NCBI GenBank assembly: GCA_013400975.1
Contig: WBMZ01012046.1
Span: forward strand, 1-64,000
Direction of reading: 5' to 3'
DNA: 64,000 nucleotides
Source: Atrichornis clamosus
Taxonomy: Eukaryota > Chordata > Aves > Passeriformes > Menuridae
A model generated the notes under the pieces. The model was not told the DNA's origin, did not search any database, and worked only from the letters and a program-made list of their open reading frames with translations. Shown here in pieces: positions 50,706 to 61,600 of the stretch (position 1 is the stretch's first letter; each line of letters begins with the position of its first letter). Made by a program: the position numbers and the translations under genes.

Positions 50706-53700
50706 CAATCTCATGGGCTCACAGCTAAACCACAAGAGTCATGTGTGTCAGAGAAGACAGAGATGGCTACCAACAGGTCAGGGTGATTAAAGCCTGTCAG
50801 TGCCACTGGGGTCCTGATTGTTGTATACTGTCCTACATAAATTTTAAAAGTTGTCCTGAGTAAACCTTATAAAGATTCGCTGTCAGTCCAGACTCACCTT
50901 TAGCTAAAAAAATTTAAGGTGTCATTGCTAAGTGTCCCAAACAGGGGGATTGAATTACTCCCCAGAATGCTTTTGTCTGTCTGCAGACATCAGGGAAGAG
51001 ACTTACACTAAGCTGAGGTCCAGCGTCTAGCTTTTAGGCAGCTAAATTCAATGAGTTGACAATTCAGATGGGATGATACCATCAGATGGTACTCTTGCAC
51101 CCTTAGAGTAGAAAACATGTTTACAGTGTTTCATTTCAATGTAGAAATTTCTTCCTTGGTTTCAAGCCTCAAGGTCTTACCTTCAAACTGACTGGGTGCA
51201 AACCATGGTTGCTTCTTGCTCATGTTAGGGCATGGCAGGATGGGTTTTTTTGTTCGCTGATGTGGTTGCCTGTGCTCCGAATAGGCTTGTAAAAGCCTCA
51301 GAAGTCATTCTTCAGGGGTTTTCCAGCTAAATCTATGTAAAACATGGCTCGTTAATGTACCAAAGAAAGCTCTGTCTTGAATGAGGTTTTGCAACCATTT
51401 AGTACAGAAAATAGCAGTGTACTTATGGTGCTGGAGGCTCTAAACAGATGCTGTCCAACATCCAAATAACCTGTTTGGGTGTACTGTTTGAAAACCACTG
51501 ATGAAGGAGAGCTCAATAAAGAGCACAGCTTGCTAAGCAGGGCTAGATGGGTTGGAGGAGAAGGAATTTAATCTTTTGGGGACTTTCAGTATTTTATCAT
51601 TGCTTTTGTCCTGAGTAATGGTTCATCACATGAGCTAGTTTGGCCAAAGAGCTCAGCTTGTGGCAGGGAACAGACCTCAGCTCTCTGAACAACATCTCTC
51701 ACAAGGAACCTTGGGAATTCAGGTAACCTATGACTGCTGTTAAGAGTAAGAAAAAAACCCTTGCATATCTTTTGACAAACCAAAATGTAAAGGTGCTGGA
51801 TTCTGTCCACCCCCTTTGTCCCCCCAAGAAAACATATATTTGGGAAACTTTCAAATTGACTTTTTCATAAGGCAAATTCTTTTGTCATACAAAATTCATT
51901 ATCTATTCTATATATAAAAAAGGAAGATTAATGGCCCATGAATAGAGCTCCTATACCAAGGCAATTGTAAATCTCTAATGTATCTGAATAGGCTAAACTA
52001 TCAGTCTGTGCTCAGCAATAGAAGCAGCTCAGCCTCTCTTTCTGTAGCACAAAACACAGCCGGAGCCACCTGGCAAGACTGTGAGATGCAAAGTGAGAGT
52101 ATGGCAATGACCGGGTTTCCTAGGTCTCGTGTTTGAGCAGCAAGAAGCCTGGAGAGAGAGGAGCTGGGGAGGAACCACAAGTTCTATTTTTTTCAGGAAA
52201 TTCCATGATTCAAAACCTTTTTTCCATTTTGGAGTAAAAGGTCATATGTAGACTTTTTGTTTATTTGCCTTAGAAAAGGTATGCTCTGGCTGATTGCAAA
52301 AACATACTTTGATGCCTTGTTTGGAATTTCTGAAAGAAGGATTGCAGTACAATCTAGTTAGTGCTGCAAATATTGCTCAGAGCAGAGAAGAAATGCTGAT
52401 TTGGCTTTTCAGAGGAGCCAGGCAAATTCAGGTGTCTCTGAGTTTAGCTGAAGTTGTGGATATTGGACACTTAAAATATCATGGCTGTGACAGTCTTACA
52501 TCATGCACATGACCTGAAAAGTCAAAACAGTCTTAAGCTTGAAGTGATGCATCAGTCAGACTACGGAGAAAGAAAAAGGCTCTCTTTCACAGGTGTCTCT
52601 TCAAGGCTTTGCCTGTAAAGGTCTTACTATTACCTTGGGCTTTAAAACCTCAGGTTTGCTCAGCAGTTTTCTCTGTTGTATCTCAGCTGTTGACTTTATT
52701 ACTGTAAAGCTCTGTTTCCATGAAGTGCTGATAACAAAATGTAATTAGCAGATCAGGAATTGCTTTTCAAGCACCTGTACGGGAGACTCTGACTGTAACC
52801 ACCTGTGACAGAGGGAGATGGGAGAGATTGTACTTTATTCCATTAACAGTTATTATGAAAGTTGGGAAGGAAGGGAATGGGAATGACAGATGATTAACAA
52901 CTTTCTAGAGTGTGTTGTTGTGGATAAGAGCTTTCCTTAAACCTTGTCGGGAAGGAGGGCCACTGTCCCAAAGTCATTCTGAGGCAGCAGGGTGCTGGCA
53001 GTGTCCTGCTGCTGGGAAAGGACATTTCTGTTATGCAAACACCACGAGTGACTGGCACCAGCCCTGACCCCTCTGGTTTCTAGAAGAGCACAGCTTTTTC
53101 CTTCTGGAGGCCCTGGGAATGGCATCACAGCAGCCAGCAAAGAGAGTTTTAAGACTTACTACACCCAAGCCTGGTTGCTTTCTAGCTCTCTTGAAATCAC
53201 ATTTAACAGCAGTAAAGATGAAAGCAAATGTAAATGAGAATTTGTTTACATAGCACAAATGTCAGCAATGCAATTACAATGAATTTAGAGACAGAACTAG
53301 GAAGAAAACTCTTCTTTTATCCACCCATACTTTAATGAACTCAAACAGGCATTTCTCTGTGCAGCGAAGAAATGTTTAACCAAATTTGTTGCCTGGGATC
53401 CTTTCGGGATATAATGTCTACATCTAATTTATTCTCTGTGGTTGATTTCAATCTTTTCCCAAGGGTTTGACTCCCATCTGCCACTACACTTTCAGAAATA
53501 CTTAGTTTCATGTAGCCATGCCCAAAAATCTTACCTTCTTCCTAGGTTATAGCCAGTCTCTGCTAACAGACCTTCTTCACTATAAAGAAATCCCAAATTT
53601 ACTCTAAGGAAAATACTCCTTTTGGCTTGGTACAGTCACACTCACTGCTCAAGGTTAAAAGCTTTTTTCCCATGCTGAAAATTGCATTTGCATCAATGTT

Positions 53701-55722
53701 AAAGTTTGCCTCCAACCCTGCTAAGCTGATACACAGAGTTGTGTGTACATGAGCACATTTAGTGCTTGTTTTTGACTGGTGTAGTTGCCATGAGTAAACT
53801 GTTGGTGTGACCACGTGTTATTGCCCTGCCCTTGGGAGAGCTATCATGTGATTTAATAAATATTCAGATTTAAGTAAAACATTCTAGCAAACATGGTGTC
53901 TCCCAGAGATCATCTGAAAGTGCTGGATATAAAGAGTCATTTAGTTGTCTTGGGTTGGAGTTTTTTGGTGTGCATTTTGGGTTTTTTATTCTTTCTTTTT
54001 TCTTTTTCTGATTACACAATTTACATGGAAATAAACTCATTGCTAGTTTAGCATTAATTTGTTCCTGGTGTTTACTGTTTATTTGCCTCAGAATCTCAGT
54101 CATAATATTTTATTTGCAGGCTTAAATATTTCCATAGCAACTAATTGTGATTTATTAATAATAATAGTAACAATGATTGAAACTGAGAGATAGGGAAGGT
54201 ATACTATGGACCAGACATGTTGATAAAATTGTTTCCAAATAAAACATCTTCCAAATTTTTTTGAAGAAGCAATGGGTGAACTTAAGGCAATGATTGTATA
54301 GGGAGATGGGAGCTTTTCTAGACTGTACTTGTACAACAGAATTTGTTTAGCTATTTGTACAATATTTGTGGTATGCAGTGACTGATCCAAAACTCATTAA
54401 AAACATTGATTTCGGTAGTCTTGGGATCAAGCCCTTGTTCAAGTAATTTCTGAACTCACTGTTGAACAATCTTTCAGATTTTACGTCTTTCATACAAGAC
54501 GAATTCAATTGAAAATAAACTAATTAGAATTTAATCTGCTGTTGCAATGAGGAACAGCAAATTAAAGACTAAGATTAAGGATTGTGTTTGACTGTGGAAT
54601 TTATTCAATAGTCCTAAACTCACTGAGGAACAGATTTCTTTTCCACATTGAATAATCAGGCTTTAATAATTTAAAGAATTTGCTCCTGGAGCCCACAAAT
54701 CCAGGCTCATACATTTTCTTTAGAGAGGAAGAAGGCAGAGCTAACCAGGATTGGATTTTTACATGTAAATCCCAGGGATTACAGGAGCATTTCCTGACTC
54801 GGTGCTTTACATCACTCTCCCAAGTAAAGCCTCGCAGAAGTGGGACAGGAACCCTAGAAAACACTTCAACATTCGCCTTGAAATGTTTTTTCCTACTTAT
54901 GACTTGGTTATGGTTTAGAGGTGAGGAGTGAAAGTCTTCTGGGGCCCGTGGAGAAGAAAACATTAAATTCTTGAGAACACAGACATGCCAGAAAGTTTAT
55001 GATACCTCTGCCCCGAGCTTGCAGATCTTGTCTGCTCAAGAAAGCTGCTGCTCTGATGCAGCCCCTTCTTCCCTGAGGTCCTCAGCAGGTTTTCTTAGCA
55101 GCAATAGGGCAAAGCACGTGGGGCTGCTGGTAACACACCAGCGTGTGCTCACAGTGTGAGAGACTTGCGCTGCCTCACATTGCAGAGTCATCACCATGGC
55201 TTCTGGCAGGGCCGTGCTAGCACTGACATCCCTAACACTTGTATGGGGAAAGAGGTTGTAAACAAACAAAAACACCAAAACCAACAAAAAGCCCCCAGGT
55301 GAATTACTGATTGTTGCTGTAGCAATAAATACCCACACAAGTGACTTTGGGCAATACTATCCTACAATAAATATTTACTTCATATAAAAACTCTCTTCCC
55401 ATGGGTCACCCCAAGGAGTCCCACGGATCTTTCGTGTCATCACGAGGTCAAGGACCAGAACGAGAGGCAGCACATGGCTTCTTTTCCAGGCTGCTGTTGT
55501 AACACACAGGAGAGGGAACCTGTCCAGAGATTAGGTTGCTAGCCTTGAACTTAGAAAATTGGATTCATTTTTCTCTTCTGCAGTTGATTACTTATATGAC
55601 CTGAGGGAAATAATTTTGTGTCAGATTCTTCAAGGTATAATGCCCATTTGTTTTCCATGGAAATTGGTTAAGGTTAGATGCTAAGCATCTTGACATTCTC
55701 TGAGGGGCATTTGAATTTTTAC
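50706..55722. other. AT-rich non-coding stretch, no gene recognised
   Basis: Frames such as plus 52,294-52,512 and minus 54,100-54,390 or 54,601-54,963 do not match known families. Candidate splice sites near the first bring in an in-frame stop. No transposon ends were seen. Confidence 0.5.
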
Positions 55723-56029
55723 CTGAAAAATGGAGATGGGATGATTCATATACTTGATAAATGAACTAACAGTTGTGAAGTTCTTACACCTAATAGGTAT
55801 AGAAGTCATACATTTGCTACAGTTAGCTACATAATTCGAGATGATAATTTGACCTTTCCATCTTGTTTGAAAGGATATTTTTGGCTGTAAAGAAGAACTT
55901 CTTGTAATATTCAGATCACTGGCAAATTTTATTATTGACTTCTGTGAATCCACTAACTCTTGAAGGGATTTTACTTGTGTATATATTTCATTTCCTGTAA
56001 TAATTGAAATAATACCTTCATCACTAGGG
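55723..56029 (-). other. candidate coding exon, unknown protein
   Basis: On the minus strand, a pyrimidine-containing tract ending TAATTTACAG gives an acceptor before 56,029, with a second acceptor ATTATTACAG before 55,994. A strong donor, CAG|GTAAAA, has its GT at 55,721-55,722. The frame is open across the whole interval, about 100 codons. The peptide has balanced composition and three N-glycosylation sequons (NIT, NCS, NFT) plus two close cysteine pairs, so an extracellular or luminal segment is possible. I do not recognise the family. In AT-rich DNA one frame of this length is expected by chance in a window this size, so the case rests on the splice sites. Confidence 0.25.
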
Positions 56030-57848
56030 CTGTAAATTAGCCATGCAAAAGAAACACTCGGCATTAGTCAAGACAATTATAAATTTGTCTAGATGGAAAA
56101 ATACTGTACCTTGCAGATGGCACACAAGAACCTAAGGCTACATTTTTCTCTAGAGCTTGAGAGATTTATATTCAATCATCCTCTCAGGACTGGACACAGG
56201 CTAGCCAGGATAAAGTGATGTCCTTAATACACTTCTCGGAAGGCTTTAGTTGCTTTGGTTCTTTGAGGGAGTTCATTCAGGGTCTCTGTGTGGCCTGACA
56301 CTGTCCCATGAAGAGGTGTCCTGAGACACTGGACAGAGTTCAGAGTTGAAAATAAGGATTGCACGTGTCCAGAAGCTAATCACTTTACACTTGGAGCTTT
56401 ACTGACAGAAAGCTTCTGCCTCTGAAACACCTCAAAATTTGTTGGTGGTTTTATTCATTTGACCTCTATTTTTTGTTGCCTTCTTCTTCTGTGGTTGTCC
56501 TCTTCTACCTGTCAGATGCTAATTTTCTGGCAAAAACCGGCATTGTTTCATTTTCATTTCACGGCGCACAAGTCCTACAGGGAACACCATTAGTATGAGA
56601 AATTACAATGTTGTGCAAAATACTTCTTATTCGTTACTTCCTACTGCAAAATCAGTAGATGAAAAGTGGAAAAAGATTTTTTCCCCTACATTTTTTTATT
56701 TTCTACTGAATATATATTAAAAAAAAATCAGTTGATTCATACCTCTTCCACCCAAGATGCATTGACTTAAATTAATGCACTTGTCAGAATAGAATTAAAT
56801 TCCCTGGTCACGATGAACCAAGAAAATCCTCAACCTTGCCTTCCGTGAATTTTAAGAAAGGAATATTTATTTTCCTTGCCTACCTTCACTCTAGGAAAGA
56901 ACTGAAATTGTTCCTTTGCATTGCGCTGAATCAATCACAGGAAATAAATAGTGGTGTCAAACTGCCTCTTAAAGGACCTTTGGTACTTTATCTCACCTTA
57001 CAGACGTGAGCAGTTTTTGGGAAAGTGACAGATTGCTGTGGACTGGTCAGCATAAGATCCAAGTAACCAGAATACTCTACAGTCCACTGGTAGCAAATAA
57101 AACAATTCGACTCTTGGAGTTCATTTTCTGTAAGCGTTTTCAACATCAAGGAAATAGAATCTGCTAATAACAGACAGGCAGTTGTTGGAATGAAGAAACC
57201 CTGATATTACCTTTTTGCTCATATTAACCTTAATGCTCTCAGTGTTCAGACTTTGACTTACAAGGGGTGCTGTGGGAAAGGGACACCCAATTACATCTTT
57301 GTCTGCAAGACTGTGAGAAGAGAGAGAATTGAGCAGACCAGCAGGGCAGGTGATAGTAATCTGTACAAAAAAGAAAAATGCATCTGTGAAGACTTTCCCA
57401 GACTACCTTAACATTGTACATATTCAATATTCAGAATTATTCTGTGAATAATTTATGCAAACATATTCCAGTGGTACAACCGTTTCACTGGGTATTTGCT
57501 ATTTTGGGACTTGTGGTTGGTCAGCTATTTCCATGTGACAGTTACCAGTTTCTGCATGCATGATTCTTACATGTGGCTCTTTAGGGTAAATATATTTAAC
57601 TATTTGCTGAGTTTTCCCTGTGTGCGAATAAATTTTGCTTTCAGAAGTGTGCAGACAAAAACCAAAGATAAGGGGTTGCAAATATTTGAGGAGGAACATC
57701 AATACCAATGAAATGCATCTATACAACAATTTTTGGTGTTATGATGCTCCAGTTGTAAAAACTGCATTTCTGGCAGGTTAGGAGGCTACCCATAAAAGCT
57801 ACTCCCCAAGTCAATTTGGGGACTGCCTGGAGGAGTGCCTGGAGCTCT
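56030..57848. other. AT-rich non-coding stretch, no gene recognised
   Basis: Ordinary sequence. A short minus-strand open stretch near 57,499-57,690 ends at a donor-like CTG|GTAACT but lacks a good acceptor. No repeat family was recognised. Confidence 0.45.
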
Positions 57849-58000
57849 GAATCGTAGACTCATAGGGCAGTTGGGAGGAAGGGACCTTTAAAGTTAATTT
57901 ACTTCAACCCCCTGCAATGAGCAGGGACATCTTCAACTAGATGAGCTTGCTCAGAGCCCCCTCCAACCTGACCTTGCAAGTTCCCAGGGAGCAGCCCAGG
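57849..58000 (-). mobile_element. CR1 LINE 3' end (antisense), older copy
   Basis: The plus strand shows the reverse complement of the CR1 terminus in order: GAATCGTAGACTCATAGG, TTGGGAGGAAGGGACCTTTA, CAACCCCCTGCAATGAGCAG, GGACATCTTCAACTAGATGA, GCTTGCTCAGAGCCCCCTCC and AACCTGACCTTGCAAGTTCC. Similarity stops near 58,000. It is more diverged than the copy at 22.3 kb. Confidence 0.92.
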
Positions 58001-58379
58001 CCACTGGATCTCTAGCTCTCGCCAGCCCAGGAAGCAAAAAGCCATGCTGTGAAGCCCAAACTGTGGTTCTCTGCACCACAGCACAGAGCCCACCTGGCTG
58101 CAGGGATGAAAATAGGCAGCCATGGTGGCTTATTGTGATTTATGAAAACATGTGAAAAATATATTGATTTTTCCTTCTTCCTTCCTCTCCATGAATTATT
58201 CTATTCTTGCTCTTGGTTAGATGTATACGTCTGGGGGAGGGGAGAAACTCCCCCCCTCCAAATGCCAAAACACCAACACATTGTACAGGCGTGGCTCCTT
58301 ATTTCTCTGCTCTACCATGTCCAGTTTCCATTCCCACAGCTTGGAGACTTCTGTGGTGCAATCCTTTGCTGTGCAGCAC

Positions 58380-58645
58380 CAAACCACAAAGCTCCCTGTT
58401 CTGGCCGTGTGGTGCTCCCAGCGCTCAGGGAGCGGCGTGCAGGGCTGCACAGGAAAGGGACATCAATAAACCCGGGGAATTTTCAGTTTTCTCTGAATGT
58501 GAGTGGAGCCGCGTTCTCTCGCGCTGAGAGAAATGATAATGAGGCAATCGATCGTAAACAGGTGCAGCGAGGAGCTGCTCCGGGTGCTGCAAACCTTCGC
58601 GCTCCGTCGCCGTGCTCCGCGTCTGAATCGTGGTATCATTCAGAA
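58380..58645. promoter_or_regulatory. CpG-rich block with clustered transcription-factor-like motifs
   Basis: CpGs are dense (for example GCGCTCAGGGAGCGGCGTGC, CCGCG, CTCTCGCGC, CGCGCTCCGTCGCCGTGCTC) in otherwise AT-rich DNA. Within 30 bases there are a GATA-like GATAA (58,535-58,539), an ATCGAT (58,547-58,552, CUT/HNF6-like), a forkhead GTAAACA (58,554-58,560) and an overlapping E-box CAGGTG (58,559-58,564). Plus-strand frames across it match no known protein. A conserved enhancer or alternative promoter is inferred. Confidence 0.4.
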
Positions 58646-61600
58646 GGAGTGACAGAATAATAATTCTCTTCTCACGTTAAGGCAGAATCTTGTTAAATTC
58701 AGAACCTTCTGGAATTAATGCTTTTATTCTCATAGGTTCTTTGCATTTGCCAAAATTCATTTCAGGAATTCCTCGAGTGAGGAAATGCATCCTTAAGAAT
58801 TATTTGTGTAATGAATTATTTATTCATTATCTGAAGCTTTATAGCATTTTATAAACCTTTAAGTACTTAGAGGTTTTGCAGATTTAAAAAAAAATTTTTA
58901 TTCCATTAAAAAATTAATTTTAAGAAATGCATTGTGTCCACCTTCAGTCTGACTTAGTGCTGTGGTCTTAACCACCTTGCATTGGAAAGCTAGAGCAGAA
59001 AACCCACACGTGCATGTGTGCATAACTCTTTATAATTCTAGTTTATTTAACCTATGGGCATAAAGATAACACTTGATGGATAGTTTCAGTAGGGCAGTGT
59101 TCCTTCTCCACAGAAGGGGAGAGAGACCCTGCTGTGGATAAGTATTGGCTGGGCACAATGCTGTTACCACTGGGGTGAGGGATGGCACAGTGCAGGGGCA
59201 CCTCCTCTCACCCTGCTCCTCCTGCAATCACAGTCTTGTGGAGGGTTTTTTTTTTTATTCCTCCTTTTCCTCCTTTCGTTTTCCACTGTATAGGAGATGT
59301 TTTATAGCCATTCAATGTAAGTTCTTTGTTCCCTTTTCTTATGGCTTCTTTGTTATGCCCTGAAGCAAGCCCCGCCCACCTCTCAGATTGCAATCCTTTA
59401 TTGACCATCCTCGATGATTCATTTTTGTGCTTTTACCTCTAAGCCTGTACTTTCAAGGCCTCTGCTGCACATCTATGAGCACATTCTCAGGGACCTGCTT
59501 AAAAACCCCTAAAAAGAAAAAAAAGGCACAAAGCCTCATATATTCATTTGTGTCTCAATCCAGGAAACTTCTACTCAGCTTTAAATATATGCTGAAACAA
59601 CTTTTCCAGTATTTGATTAATTTATTTTAAGTTGTCACCGGAATGACATCTTTTCCTCTTCCTCTTTGAAAGGATTTTTTTCTGATCTTTTCTGTGTTCT
59701 TTGTGCCTAGAAACTTTCACAGGAACCTCTTCTGCTGAGAAACATATGTACACATGACTCCAAAACCATCTGCTTCTCTGTCACCTGAAACTCTTAGCAC
59801 AGAAACGCAATGCATAATTTATCATAGACATGTTTTTGTCACGTTTGGAAGTTGTAGCTTTTTTACCTCATCTCTGCAAAGGGGAAGATGCTTTTCCTGG
59901 ACCAAAGAGCTTAAAATCCAGTCTTATTACTGCAGAGAATGATTTGCATTCTTGGCTTAGGCAATATTTGCTCTGTGCCTGGCACTGTCATGTCACTCTG
60001 TAGCTCCAGCAGTGCAAGCCCAAGCCTGCAGGGTTCATCTACCTTCATGGAGTGCAGTGAGGAGACCCTTCAGCAGTCTGGTCTGCCTACTACAAGTAAC
60101 CAGTGGCATGAATGAGAACGTAAATTACCATAATAACTATTTTCAAGGCTTCTGTAAGCAGCAGTTTAAATGCAGCCCATTGCTGTAGCACTTGGTCTCC
60201 TCATAGCATGCAGTTGGGTGAAGGGGCATCCTCTTGTGCATAGATAGCATCACTCCCCTTGCAGTGACATCCTGTAAGCTATAAAAATAGATATTCAGAT
60301 ATGTTCTCTGAACAAGTGCAATTGTATTTCTCTTTCAGTACCATATCAAGGATGTTTTCTGTGACTCTTCAGTTTCAAAAGAGAAAAGTTCAGTAGGTAT
60401 AAAAAGAGTTTTATATTCCTTATTTAGGATTTGTTGAAAAGCAGCTGCTGAGGGTACCGAACCTACAGTGGGTGAATCTGAGATACAGCTTTGGCTGTAG
60501 AGTTTTGACTTGTGCTTTCACTATAAACCTGAAATACATGAAGTGAAACTCTCACCTGTTGTTTGTGCCATGTGCTGAATAGTAATTTGTTTCTAGTATA
60601 GTAACTTGTTAGAAACATCATGTTTCTAAATCTGAACAGGTTCTTTTGGGCACTGCTTACAGCAGTGTTGGGATGGGTGTGAGGATGCCAGTGTGCACAT
60701 TACCTCGCCCTGTGTAAAATCTTCTCTCTAGGAACTTGCTTTAACCAATGGCAGCAGTGCCTTTGCCTTCTGACAGTAGTATTTCTGCTTTAATACTGCC
60801 TTACTATGTACCACATGGAATATTTTTATAAAATATGACTGAACACAGATTTACAGTATCTACCATTATATATTTGAAAGCTATTCTGCCACCATTCTAA
60901 ATATGATAAAGCAGATATTTCCCTCTTAAGTTCCCTTTCTCCCTGCTATATCTTTGGACCCTTCTAGTAAATTGTAACATAGTAATTTGAGCTTCATCGA
61001 CTATTAAATGTTGTTTTAAATCACTTTATCCCCTCCCAGGTGGTCTTAACCAAGTCTTTGTATCATTGTCAAAGTCTTTGGCTGTCACATCTGCTGCTGA
61101 ATGTGCTATAACTACTGAAAATACCACAACTTATTATATTCTCCTTATAGTTTTCATGACAGTACACAAATAATGTTCTTAAGCACTTGCATGAGTATCA
61201 AAGTGCTCTGCTCCCTGCCTTTAATTTGTCATTTCTGTTATTCCTCCATTACTTCTCTTGTTTACTATTCTGTCAGGAAGACTATTTCTGTTTTGGCTAT
61301 AGTACACACTACTTAGTTTTTTGTTAAACACTTAGCCAGCATATTTGAGGGGGTGCTTTCCAAAGGGATTTCTTTTCTTGATGCTTACATTATTTATTAA
61401 TTTATTTCTACATAAGATAGAGACATTCTCTGATGGAGCCATAGCAGAAAGCATAAAGGGGGATGAAACAACTCTTTACCTGGTAGCACATGATGCTCCC
61501 AGCCCCCCAAGCCCCAGACACAGACCATCATCAAGACAGGGACACATCACTGCTGCTGGAAGCAGAGAGCTGTGATCAGTCCTCCTGCAGTAACTGCTCT

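Noticed and set aside
52294..52512. protein-like plus frame as an exon
   Set aside because: The good acceptor upstream (TTTGCCTTAG) brings an in-frame TGA before the frame opens, so the exon model fails.
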